From: an uncultured Limnohabitans sp.
Lineage (GTDB): Bacteria; Pseudomonadota; Gammaproteobacteria; Burkholderiales; Burkholderiaceae_C
Assembly: GCA_937928195.1 (NCBI GenBank)
Contig: CALEYZ010000098.1
Location: 1 to 42,185, forward strand
Reading direction: 5' to 3'
Length of the DNA stretch: 42,185 nt
In this document: in pieces, positions 32,938-41,170 of the stretch
Numbering within the stretch: position 1 is the first letter of the stretch
Layout: each line of letters opens with the position of its first letter
Program-made: the position numbers and the translations under genes
Notes under the pieces: generated by a model
What the model was told of the DNA's origin: nothing
Seen by the model: only the letters and a program-made list of their open reading frames with translations
Database searches by the model: none

Positions 32938-35115
32938 TCAGTGAGCACCCGGGCTCTGACCAAAGCTCTTGATGCCAGCGCGAATCAAGTCGGTATTGAT
33001 GCCCAAGGCCCAAGCCGTGGCTGAGGCGGCCAATACTTCAACGCACTTGAGGTGTTGATTTTTGAACAGTTTGTCAATGGCGGGCAATTGGCGATTCAGG
33101 GCGTCAATTTCTTGATCACCTTGCGCTAACACCAAATGATTTTTCCGCCAAAACACCACGCGACCGTTTTCGCTTCGGTGCTGGGCAATCAGGGGATGGT
33201 CTTCTGAGCTGGCAAAGTAAGTCACTTCGCCGTCGCAGAATTGGGCCAAGTTGGCCACTTCGGGATCTTCGGCATTCAAGACAGCCATGCCTTGAGGCAG
33301 GACCACATCCATTTGTGTGCGAATGACATTGGGCATCTGCTCGTCGCTGTGGATATAGAGGTCTTGCAAGCCTTCGGCCTTGGGCATGGAGGTGATCACG
33401 CCCACTTGGCAGCGGTCGTAAGGCAGACCTTCGGCCAAGAGGTGTCGTGCCGTGGTTTCAAACACGGCCGCCTGCACAGAGCGGTTGATGAGCAAGCGCT
33501 GAGCTGATTCCCATTCCATGCCGTTTTGCTGTTGCAAGCAACGTTGTCCTAAGAACAAACCTTTGGCAGATGCCAGTCCTGTTTGCAGGCCTTGTAGGTG
33601 CAGTAACCACGCAATCAGGTGGCTGGTGCCCGTGGTGTTGTCGTTGCCGATGAGACCCACCACGGGAATGCGAGGTTCTGAGTCTTCGGCAAACAAATGG
33701 GCCGCAATGGCTTGGCCGACGGGTCGAGCTGAGCCAGTGGCGGGTTTCAAGTGCATGAGCAAACCAGGACCTGCATTGACTTCCACAATGGCAGCACCTT
33801 GGGCTTTCATGGGCTTGGAAATGTCTTGTGCAACGAGGTCCACGCCGGCAATGTCCAATCCCACGATGCGGGCTGCCAAGGCGGCCAATTCGGCCACATC
33901 AGGGTGGACCCAATCGGTGACATCCATGGCCATGTTGCCAGTGCGCATGACCATGACGCTTCGGCCTTTTTCTGGCACGCTGTCGCCCGTGAGGCCTTGG
34001 CGTTTGAGCTCCAGCACAGCGGTGGTGTGGTCTTTGAGTCGGATGGTGTCGAGAGGGAAGTCTTCCTCTTCACCACGACGAGGGTCAGAGTTGATTTGAA
34101 TTTCAATCAGTTGCTCGATGGTATGCACACCATCGCCCACCACGCTGGCCACTTCGCCTTTGTTGGCTGCGACCACTTTGCCGCCCACCACCAAGAGGCG
34201 GTGTTCATCGCCCAAAATGTGACGCTCTACCAACACGTCGCTGCCTTCGGCTTCAGCTAAATGGTAAGCCGCTTCGACTTCGGCCTGAGTGCGCAATTCT
34301 AGGGAAACACCACGCGCATGGTTGCCATCGACGGGCTTGACACAAACGGGCAGGCCAATGTCTTGGGCTGCTTCCCATGCTTCAGCGGGGGATGACACGT
34401 TGCGACCTTCAGGAACCGGCACGCCACAATTGGCAAGCAGGCTCTTGGTGAGGTCTTTGTCTTTGGATACGCCTTCGGCGATGGCGCTGGTTTGGTCGGT
34501 TTCGGCTGTCCAAATGCGGCGTTGGTTGGCGCCATAGCCCAATTGAACCAAGTTGCCATCGTTCAGGCGAATGGCAGGAATGCTGCGCTCGGCTGCGGCA
34601 TCGACGATGCACGCTGTGCTGGGGCCGATGCACAAACGGTCCACCATTTGGGTGAGGTCGGCAATGACTTGTTTGACCGGGTAGGGGCGATTTTCGATGG
34701 CCGCCATGACCAAGTCGCGGGCGGCCTGAAGGGCGGCGCGGCTGACAGTTTCGTTGCGGGTGCGGATGACCACTTTGTAAATGCCGCGAGGACCGGCTTC
34801 GCGGGCTTTGCCAAAACCGGTTTGCATGCCAGCGCGGTTTTGAAGCTCCAAGGCGACATGTTCCATGATGTGACCGGGCCAGGTGCCCTCGGCCAATCTT
34901 TGCAGGAAACCGCCGCGTTCGCCCACGCTGCAACGGTGCTCGACCAGGCCGGGCAGCATTTCTTGAAGGCGCTCGTTGAAACCGGGCAGGGTGTTGGAGG
35001 GGCAGTCTTCGAGGTCACCGATGTCAATCCATGCTTCAAGCACGGGTCGGTATGTCCAGATGTTGGGACCCTTGAGATGGGTCATCCGTAAAAATTTGAT
35101 GTCTTTAGAACTCAT
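32938..35115 (-). CDS. Second cyanophycin synthetase (CphA2/CphA'-like) with degenerate Mur-ligase P-loop
   Basis: A 725-residue paralogue of the neighbouring cphA. The start is the ATG ending at 35115 (MSSKDIKFLRMTHLKGPNIW). A frame extending 89 codons further has no cyanophycin-synthetase character. The N domain keeps HIMEHVALELQ (H82, E85, H86), and the ATP-grasp domain is intact (K260 in VCVKPVDGNHARG, VEVNAGPGLLMH). The Mur-ligase P-loop, however, is GNDNTTGT (490-497), lacking the lysine of GTNGKTT, and the protein ends about 135 residues earlier, so the last Mur-ligase subdomain is missing. CphA2-type enzymes with a reduced Mur domain are known to polymerise beta-Asp-Arg dipeptides in cyanobacteria; assignment of that role here is inference. 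The gene is first in the operon, with a divergent ABC exporter gene. Confidence 0.88.
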   Translation of the reverse strand: MSSKDIKFLRMTHLKGPNIWTYRPVLEAWIDIGDLEDCPSNTLPGFNERLQEMLPGLVEHRCSVGERGGFLQRLAEGTWPGHIMEHVALELQNRAGMQTGFGKAREAGPRGIYKVVIRTRNETVSRAALQAARDLVMAAIENRPYPVKQVIADLTQMVDRLCIGPSTACIVDAAAERSIPAIRLNDGNLVQLGYGANQRRIWTAETDQTSAIAEGVSKDKDLTKSLLANCGVPVPEGRNVSSPAEAWEAAQDIGLPVCVKPVDGNHARGVSLELRTQAEVEAAYHLAEAEGSDVLVERHILGDEHRLLVVGGKVVAANKGEVASVVGDGVHTIEQLIEIQINSDPRRGEEEDFPLDTIRLKDHTTAVLELKRQGLTGDSVPEKGRSVMVMRTGNMAMDVTDWVHPDVAELAALAARIVGLDIAGVDLVAQDISKPMKAQGAAIVEVNAGPGLLMHLKPATGSARPVGQAIAAHLFAEDSEPRIPVVGLIGNDNTTGTSHLIAWLLHLQGLQTGLASAKGLFLGQRCLQQQNGMEWESAQRLLINRSVQAAVFETTARHLLAEGLPYDRCQVGVITSMPKAEGLQDLYIHSDEQMPNVIRTQMDVVLPQGMAVLNAEDPEVANLAQFCDGEVTYFASSEDHPLIAQHRSENGRVVFWRKNHLVLAQGDQEIDALNRQLPAIDKLFKNQHLKCVEVLAASATAWALGINTDLIRAGIKSFGQSPGAH

Positions 35116-35180
35116 TTCCGTGGGCCTGACGATTCTGAGCGACGGCACGGAGCGATTCGTGTCCGGGGATACAATGACCG

Positions 35181-35198
35181 GCCAGTTGCAACACTGGC
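35181..35198. promoter_or_regulatory. Inverted repeat in the divergent cyanophycin control region
   Basis: GCCAGT (35181-35186) and ACTGGC (35193-35198) are perfect 6-bp arms around TGCAAC, in the 186-base gap between the leftward second cyanophycin synthetase and the rightward ABC exporter gene. It is a plausible shared operator. A TACAAT box at 35170-35175 lies just upstream on the plus strand, but I find no convincing matching minus-35 box. Confidence 0.35.
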
Positions 35199-35301
35199 AG
35201 TGATCGTCTGATAAACAAGGTGCATGGGCTGTGTCCTGGCCGCTTCTTTTGCTGTTTTTGTTTGCCGCCAACACATGTTGACTCTTGCTGTTTGAACTCT
35301 T

Positions 35302-37632
35302 ATGAACTCCAAAACCCATCCTCCCACTGACTTGCTGGGATTGCCTTTGTTCTGGCAGGAGGGCGTGTTGTCTCAAGTTCACCTTGGTGAAAACGTCCTA
35401 GCCTGGCTAGAGGTTGACCTGAATGATGAATTAAGCTTCAAAAAAATCTTGGTTATTTTGACCGATCAGAGGGTCATCTCGACTGATGCGGTTCAAAAAA
35501 ATTGGAAATTCTGGGCGCTCAGCGCCGATTTAAGTCTCCGCGTGATGGACCACGCAGGGGTCGGCACCTTGGCTTTGCACCAAGGCGGTCAACGATTGGC
35601 TGCATGGCGCTTTACGCTCGGCCTTGAAGCCGCGGTGTTGCGCTGGAAATTACGGTTTGAAAATCAACAACTTCAAGCCGCGCAGGCCGCAACATTTCTT
35701 GGCCAGTCATTGGCTGGACCGCGCGATGCTGAGGCCGCAGAGCCCGGTGTTGGCGCCATGCGCCATGTGCTGTGTCCCACATGCCAGAACGTGGTGGACG
35801 CGGCTGACGATGAGTGCCCCGTGTGCCTTGAAAAAGAGCAAGCCCCACCGTCCACTTGGACCTTGTTCAAACTCTGGCGTTTTGCAAGGCCCTACCAATG
35901 GCAACTGCTGATGGGCTTCGTCTTGACCTTGGCCTCCACCGCGGCCACCTTGGTGCCGCCTTACCTCACCATGCCTCTGATGGACGATGTGCTCATCCCT
36001 TACCAAAACGGCAAGCCGATTGACCCTGTCACAGTGTCTTGGTATTTGCTGGGTTTGTTGGGTTCTGCGTTTGTTGCATGGAGTTTGGGCTGGGTCAAAA
36101 CATACATCTTGGCACTGGTGTCTGAGCGCATCGGCGCCGATTTGCGAACCACCACCTACCAGCACTTGCTGAAGTTATCGCTCGAGTACTTTGGCGGCCG
36201 TCGCACCGGCGATTTGATTGCACGCATCGGCAGCGAGACCGATCGCATCAATGTGTTTTTGTCATTGCACCTGCTTGACTTTGCCACGGACATTTTGATG
36301 ATCATGATGACCGCTGTCATTTTGTTCTCCATCAATCCCACCTTGGCTTTGGTCACTCTGTTGCCATTGCCTTTCATTGGCTGGCTGATTCATGTGGTCC
36401 GTGAAAAACTCCGCACAGGTTTTGAAAAAATTGACCGCGTGTGGTCTGAAGTCACCAATGTGCTGGCCGACACCATTCCGGGAATCCGGGTGGTCAAAGC
36501 CTTTGCGCAAGAAGACCGAGAGGCGCAACGCTTTATCGATGCCAACAAACACAATTTGGCCGTGAACGATCGTTTGAACCGCGTGTGGTCGGTGTTCTCG
36601 CCCACCGTGACCTTGATGACCGAAGTCGGTTTGTTGGTGGTATGGGGCTTTGGCATTTGGTTGGTCTCCAAAGACCAAATTACGGTGGGTGTTCTCACGG
36701 CCTTTTTGGCGTACATCGGCCGCTTCTACACGCGCCTGGATTCCATGAGCCGCATCGTGTCCACCACGCAAAAAGCGGCATCAGGTGCCAAGCGAATTTT
36801 TGAAATTCTGGACCACGTGTCCAGTGTGCCTGAGCCGGTCAATCCAGTGGCCTTGCCCAAAGTCGAAGGTCGCATCACCCTGACCGATGCCAGCTTCCGC
36901 TATGGCAACCGCGCCGTGATCAAGCAATTGAACTTGGACATCCAGCCGGGCGAAATGATTGGCTTGGTGGGACACAGTGGGTCTGGCAAAAGTACCTTGG
37001 TCAATTTGATGTGCCGTTTTTATGATTTGTCAGAGGGCAGCATTGCCCTGGATGGCGTTGACATCAAACAGTTGAAAGTGGCCGACTACCGCAGGCACAT
37101 TGGTTTGGTCTTGCAAGAACCGTTCTTGTTCTTTGGCACGATTGCCGACAACATTGCCTACGGCTTGCCCCATGCCTCGCGCGAAGACATTGTGGCCGCA
37201 GCCCGTGCGGCTCACGCCCATGAGTTTATTTTGCGCATGCCCCAAGGCTATGACTCCTTGGTGGGTGAGCGGGGCCAAGGCTTGTCGGGTGGCGAGCGTC
37301 AGCGCATCTCGATTGCGCGTGCCTTGTTGATCAATCCGCGCATTTTGATCTTGGACGAAGCCACCTCTGCGGTGGACACGGAAACCGAAAAAGAAATTCA
37401 AAACGCACTGGACAATTTGGTGCGCGGCCGAACCACCATTGCCATCGCACACCGCTTGTCAACCTTGCGCAAAGCCGACCGCTTGGTGGTCATGGACAAG
37501 GGGCTGATTGTGGAAGAGGGCACGCACGATGTGCTGATTGAGCTAAAGGGCGCCTACTGGCGTTTGTACGATGCCCAACAACGGCAAGCTGAATCGGAAG
37601 GTGCTGTATTGAGAGAAACGGTCACATCATGA
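35302..37632 (+). CDS. ABC exporter-type half transporter with N-terminal zinc-ribbon-like extension (cyanophycin-associated)
   Basis: A 776-residue protein. Residues 1-180 are an unusual cytoplasmic extension ending with a CxxC-x10-CxxC motif (C158, C161, C172, C175 in CPTC...CPVC), typical of a zinc ribbon. Then comes a six-helix exporter membrane domain (about 190-490) and a nucleotide-binding domain (about 515-760) with P-loop GHSGSGKST near 556-564, signature LSGGERQR and Walker B ILILDEATSAVD, all intact. It should work as a dimer. The next gene, a DUF1854 protein, overlaps its stop by four bases. I recall that this pair is annotated in public databases as cyanophycin-metabolism-associated, which fits the divergent cphA genes. 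The transported molecule is unknown. Confidence 0.9.
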   Translation: MNSKTHPPTDLLGLPLFWQEGVLSQVHLGENVLAWLEVDLNDELSFKKILVILTDQRVISTDAVQKNWKFWALSADLSLRVMDHAGVGTLALHQGGQRLAAWRFTLGLEAAVLRWKLRFENQQLQAAQAATFLGQSLAGPRDAEAAEPGVGAMRHVLCPTCQNVVDAADDECPVCLEKEQAPPSTWTLFKLWRFARPYQWQLLMGFVLTLASTAATLVPPYLTMPLMDDVLIPYQNGKPIDPVTVSWYLLGLLGSAFVAWSLGWVKTYILALVSERIGADLRTTTYQHLLKLSLEYFGGRRTGDLIARIGSETDRINVFLSLHLLDFATDILMIMMTAVILFSINPTLALVTLLPLPFIGWLIHVVREKLRTGFEKIDRVWSEVTNVLADTIPGIRVVKAFAQEDREAQRFIDANKHNLAVNDRLNRVWSVFSPTVTLMTEVGLLVVWGFGIWLVSKDQITVGVLTAFLAYIGRFYTRLDSMSRIVSTTQKAASGAKRIFEILDHVSSVPEPVNPVALPKVEGRITLTDASFRYGNRAVIKQLNLDIQPGEMIGLVGHSGSGKSTLVNLMCRFYDLSEGSIALDGVDIKQLKVADYRRHIGLVLQEPFLFFGTIADNIAYGLPHASREDIVAAARAAHAHEFILRMPQGYDSLVGERGQGLSGGERQRISIARALLINPRILILDEATSAVDTETEKEIQNALDNLVRGRTTIAIAHRLSTLRKADRLVVMDKGLIVEEGTHDVLIELKGAYWRLYDAQQRQAESEGAVLRETVTS

Positions 37633-38105
37633 GTGAACTGCTGATGAACATTCAATTTGACCAAGGCCCGTCAGGTCGTTGGTACTTTGTGAGCGCAGAT
37701 GGCGTTCAGCACGACCACGTGATGGCGGTTCGATCTTTTCCCGTGGCAGCGCCAGACGAAGGCATTGCGGTGGTGGATGTGGATGGCAAAGAATTGCTGT
37801 GGATTCCACATCTGAATCAGCTGCAAGAAACCGTGCGGGCCAAGATTGTGATGGCCATGCGACAACGTGAGTTCATGCCGCAAATTTTGAAATTGCACGG
37901 GGTGAGCAGTTTCGTGACACCCAGCACCTGGGACATTGAAACAGACCGAGGCCCCACAAGCTTGTTGCTCAAGGGCGAGGAAGACATTCGCCGCTTGTCG
38001 GCAACGGTGCTGCTTGTCACCGATGGGCACGGTGTGCAGTTTTTGATCCGAGATTTGGCCCAAATGGACCGTTACTCTCGCAAATTGCTTGACCGATTTT
38101 TATGA
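37629..38105 (+). CDS. DUF1854 family protein, cyanophycin-metabolism-associated
   Basis: A 158-residue soluble protein with no signal peptide or membrane segment. It has a mixed alpha/beta pattern with conserved-looking pieces such as ELLWIPHLNQL, FMPQILKLHGVSSFVTPSTWDIETDRG and FLIRDLAQMDRYS. I recognise it as DUF1854; its biochemical role is unknown. The ATG at 37629 overlaps the ABC exporter stop (ATGA), so translation is coupled and the two proteins may act as one machine. A second ATG at residue 6 (37644) is possible. Its TGA directly abuts the end of the convergent phosphoethanolamine transferase gene. Confidence 0.85.
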   Translation: MSELLMNIQFDQGPSGRWYFVSADGVQHDHVMAVRSFPVAAPDEGIAVVDVDGKELLWIPHLNQLQETVRAKIVMAMRQREFMPQILKLHGVSSFVTPSTWDIETDRGPTSLLLKGEEDIRRLSATVLLVTDGHGVQFLIRDLAQMDRYSRKLLDRFL

Positions 38106-39761
38106 TTTGCTGCGGCAGTCCGCATGCACATCCAACTTGGCCTGATACACCTCTGAGCTTACCGACATTAGTCCCAAGACGGAATGGAAGTAGCTGTCGT
38201 GCGTCAAAGGCGCAGCGGCCTTGTTTTTCAAACAGGTGCGTGACAAACCCGATTGTTTTTCAAAACGCGAGGACCACCAGGTGATCCATGGCACGCGTTT
38301 TTGCACATCGGGTGCCACCCGATAGGGCAGGCCATGCAGATACAAATTGTTTTCGCCCAAAGATTCTCCATGGTCGGAGACATACAGCAACGCAGGGGCG
38401 GATGTTGCTTCAGACTTCTTGAGCCATTGAATGGCTTGACCTAAGAAGTGATCGGTGTAGAGAATGGTGTTGTCAAACGAGTTGATGACTTGTTCGCGTG
38501 CGCATTCTTGCAACGCATTGCTTTTGCATTCAGGTTGGAATTTCTTAAAGCTGTCTGGTACCCGTTTGTAATAAGCGGGGCCGTGACTGCCCATTTGGTG
38601 CATCACCACCACCACGCCTTTGGCACGGCGCTCTGCAGGCAAGGCTTGGATGCGTTCATCCAATTGCTGCAGCATGATTTCATCAAAGCATTCGCCGTCT
38701 TTGCAAAGCGTGGGATGCTTGAGTTCTTTGGTGAGAACTTGCGGGACGCGCTCGCACACACCTTTGCAACCTGATTGATTGTCGATCCACAAGACCGCCA
38801 AACCTGCGTGCTGCAAGACATCGATCAGACTTTCGTGGTTATTTTTTCGAGCCTCAAATTCTTCTTTGCCGAGATGTGAAAACATGCAGGGCACGGAGGT
38901 GGCCGTGCTGGTGCCACAAGACATGACGCCTTTGAGGCTGATGATGTTTTCTTTGGCCAGCTCCGGCGTGGTGTTGCGCTCGTAGCCATTCACGCCAAAG
39001 TTGCCCATGCGGGCTGTTTCGCCGAGAACCAATAAAAGCAGCGGTGGTTTGTCTGTTGCTTTGAGTGAGGCGACTTTGGCATCTCGGCCCGCAGGCAGCA
39101 AAATGGTGTTGTTGCGTTGGAAGGGCTTGGCCGACACCATGCCAATGGCGTAGAAACTGTTCAGAGGGTTGACCAAGTAGCGCAATTGGGTGTGGTTGCG
39201 CATGATCGATGAGAAGTCTTGAAAAACGGCAAGCAAGGCAGCAACGATGAGCACCACTGAAGTCGCAAATGTCAGCGCGTTGCTCAGCGCTTGTTGGCCC
39301 CAACGAAGAGTTTTGAGAGGGGTTTTCCAAAGAACCCAGCAAGGAAGCACACCCAAGATCAACAAGCTGATCAGCATGCGCCAATTGAGCAAGTCCAGCG
39401 CCTCTTTGGTGTCAGTTTGAACCACGTTGGTGATCATGGTGCTGTCGATCACAATGCCGTAGCTCACCATGAAATAAGCGCCACTGGCTGCGCTTAAAAA
39501 GAACACAGTTAGCAAAGGCTTGAGAAGACCTCGCCAATTGAAAAAACTCAAAAGCGCTGTGAGTGCGGCGGTAATGATGACGCCAAATCCAACGGCAAAT
39601 GCCAGTCCACGCAGACCCGTCACTTCGGGCAGTTGGTGGACTTGTTGCCACAGCGCAAAGTTGCCGACGCTGGCCAGCCACAGGCTGCCCAGTACGGCCA
39701 CCCAAGTGGGGTGCCATGCGTTGCCGATCCTTGCTTTGTGTCTATTTGGGGAAGATGTCAT
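38100..39761 (-). CDS. eptA: Phosphoethanolamine transferase, EptA type
   Basis: A 553-residue inner-membrane enzyme that transfers phosphoethanolamine, usually to lipid A, lowering the negative charge of the outer membrane. Five hydrophobic segments lie in residues 18-190, followed by a periplasmic sulfatase-fold domain. Metal and catalytic residues are E248 in LVLGETARMG, the nucleophile T284 in SCGTSTATSVPCMF, and D463-H464 in YVSDHGESLGENNLYLHG. These match EptA and MCR-type enzymes. The gene starts 26 bases after the beta-CASP gene and may be co-transcribed with it. No dedicated two-component system lies beside it. The symbol is given by family; the acceptor could be another lipid. Confidence 0.88.
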   Translation of the reverse strand: MTSSPNRHKARIGNAWHPTWVAVLGSLWLASVGNFALWQQVHQLPEVTGLRGLAFAVGFGVIITAALTALLSFFNWRGLLKPLLTVFFLSAASGAYFMVSYGIVIDSTMITNVVQTDTKEALDLLNWRMLISLLILGVLPCWVLWKTPLKTLRWGQQALSNALTFATSVVLIVAALLAVFQDFSSIMRNHTQLRYLVNPLNSFYAIGMVSAKPFQRNNTILLPAGRDAKVASLKATDKPPLLLLVLGETARMGNFGVNGYERNTTPELAKENIISLKGVMSCGTSTATSVPCMFSHLGKEEFEARKNNHESLIDVLQHAGLAVLWIDNQSGCKGVCERVPQVLTKELKHPTLCKDGECFDEIMLQQLDERIQALPAERRAKGVVVVMHQMGSHGPAYYKRVPDSFKKFQPECKSNALQECAREQVINSFDNTILYTDHFLGQAIQWLKKSEATSAPALLYVSDHGESLGENNLYLHGLPYRVAPDVQKRVPWITWWSSRFEKQSGLSRTCLKNKAAAPLTHDSYFHSVLGLMSVSSEVYQAKLDVHADCRSKS

Positions 39762-39787
39762 AGTGCCAAGTTTAAAGCTTCAGTCCC

Positions 39788-41152
39788 TCAACCGGGCCAA
39801 ACCGAGGCGTGCTCGGGTACCACGGCACGCATCTTCAATTCTCTTTCAATGCGCTGTCGCAAAGTGTCTGAGGCTTCAATTTCGCCGTGAACCACATACA
39901 CCTGCGCTGGGGGTTTGGGCATTTTTTGCAGCCACGCCAGAAGCTGGTTGCCATCTGCGTGGGCTGAGGCTGACGTGAGCTGAACGATTTCAGCGGCCAC
40001 AGGCAAGTCCTTGCCATGCAAACGGATGGTGGGGGCACCGCTGGCCAAAGTGGCACCGCGTGTACCGGGTGACTGGTAACCCGTGAGAATGACCATGTTG
40101 TGGTGGTTGCCGACGTAGTTGGCCAAGTGATGCAAGACGCGTCCGCCGGTGGCCATGCCACTGGCCGACAAAATCACCATGGGGCCGTGGCGCTTGATCA
40201 AGGCCTTGGACTGTTCGGGTGTTTCGATCATGGTGGCCACATGGTCCATGGCTTGAACCTCTTCGGCGCTGAGGCGGTGCTCGCCCATGTGGCGCTTGAA
40301 CAGTGCGGTGGTGTGAACCGCCATGGGGCTGTCCAGGAAAATGGGCAGACCGTGCGGAATTTCACCTTGGGCTTTGAGCTGTGCAATGCTGTGCAAGATG
40401 GCTTGTGCGCGGCCCACCGCAAACACGGGCACCACGGCAACACCACCGCGCGCAGAAACTTTTTTCAAAGCAGCACCAAGCTCGGCGTTCACATTTTCAA
40501 TGGGGTGGCTACGGTTGCCGTAGGTGGACTCAATGAGCACCGTGTCGGCCTGGGGCGGCGCATCCGGAGGGTTCATCAAACTGTCGTCGGGGCGGCCTAA
40601 ATCGCCAGAGAACAAAATGCGTCGGCCTGCAACTTCCAGCAACAAACTGGCGGCACCCAAAATGTGGCCTGCGGAACTGAATTTGGCGTTCCATCCCTTG
40701 ATGGGCTGAAACCATTCGTTGAGCTTTTCAACGTGAAACTGCTGCATGCAGTACTTGGCGTCTTGCTGCGTGTAAAGCGGCAGGGCGGGGCTGTGTTTGG
40801 AGAAGCCATGCCGATTGGCAAAGTAGGCGTCTTCTTCTTGAATGTGCCCACTGTCTGGCAACAAGATGCCGCACAAATCGCGGGTGCCGGAAGTGGCGTG
40901 GACCTTGCCTTCAAAACCATTGCGTGCCAGCAGTGGCAAATAGCCACTGTGATCTAGGTGGGCATGCGTGAGAATGACGGCATTGACATCGCTGGGGGAA
41001 ACAGGACATGCGTCCCAATTGCGCAAGCGCAATTGTTTGTAACCTTGAAACAAGCCACAGTCGACCAACAGCCTTTTGCCGTCATGCTCAACGCAGTATT
41101 TGGAACCGGTGACGGTGTCGGCACCACCTAAAAATCGTATGTTCAGAGTCAT
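39788..41152 (-). CDS. Beta-CASP metallo-beta-lactamase-fold protein (RNase-like)
   Basis: A 454-residue protein of the family often annotated as MBL-fold metallo-hydrolase involved in mRNA 3' processing. Zinc ligands are visible in LTHAHLDHSG (H63, H65, D67, H68), in LPDSGHIQEEDA and in ILFSGDLGRPDD. The beta-CASP part has LIESTYGNRSHP, VPVFAVGRAQ, SASGMATGGRVLHHL and SASAHADGNQLLAWL. Related proteins act as exo- or endoribonucleases, but bacterial members of this subgroup are poorly characterised. It sits 18 bases after dnaJ on the same strand, suggesting co-transcription with the chaperone genes. No signal peptide; probably cytoplasmic. Confidence 0.92.
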   Translation of the reverse strand: MTLNIRFLGGADTVTGSKYCVEHDGKRLLVDCGLFQGYKQLRLRNWDACPVSPSDVNAVILTHAHLDHSGYLPLLARNGFEGKVHATSGTRDLCGILLPDSGHIQEEDAYFANRHGFSKHSPALPLYTQQDAKYCMQQFHVEKLNEWFQPIKGWNAKFSSAGHILGAASLLLEVAGRRILFSGDLGRPDDSLMNPPDAPPQADTVLIESTYGNRSHPIENVNAELGAALKKVSARGGVAVVPVFAVGRAQAILHSIAQLKAQGEIPHGLPIFLDSPMAVHTTALFKRHMGEHRLSAEEVQAMDHVATMIETPEQSKALIKRHGPMVILSASGMATGGRVLHHLANYVGNHHNMVILTGYQSPGTRGATLASGAPTIRLHGKDLPVAAEIVQLTSASAHADGNQLLAWLQKMPKPPAQVYVVHGEIEASDTLRQRIERELKMRAVVPEHASVWPG

Positions 41153-41170
41153 GCAGACATCTTAGTCCTT

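Noticed and set aside
35116..35382. 89-codon N-terminal extension of the second cyanophycin synthetase
   Set aside because: It would run through the divergent control region and into the ABC exporter gene, and the extra residues do not resemble the family; MSSKDIKF at 35115 aligns with the normal start.
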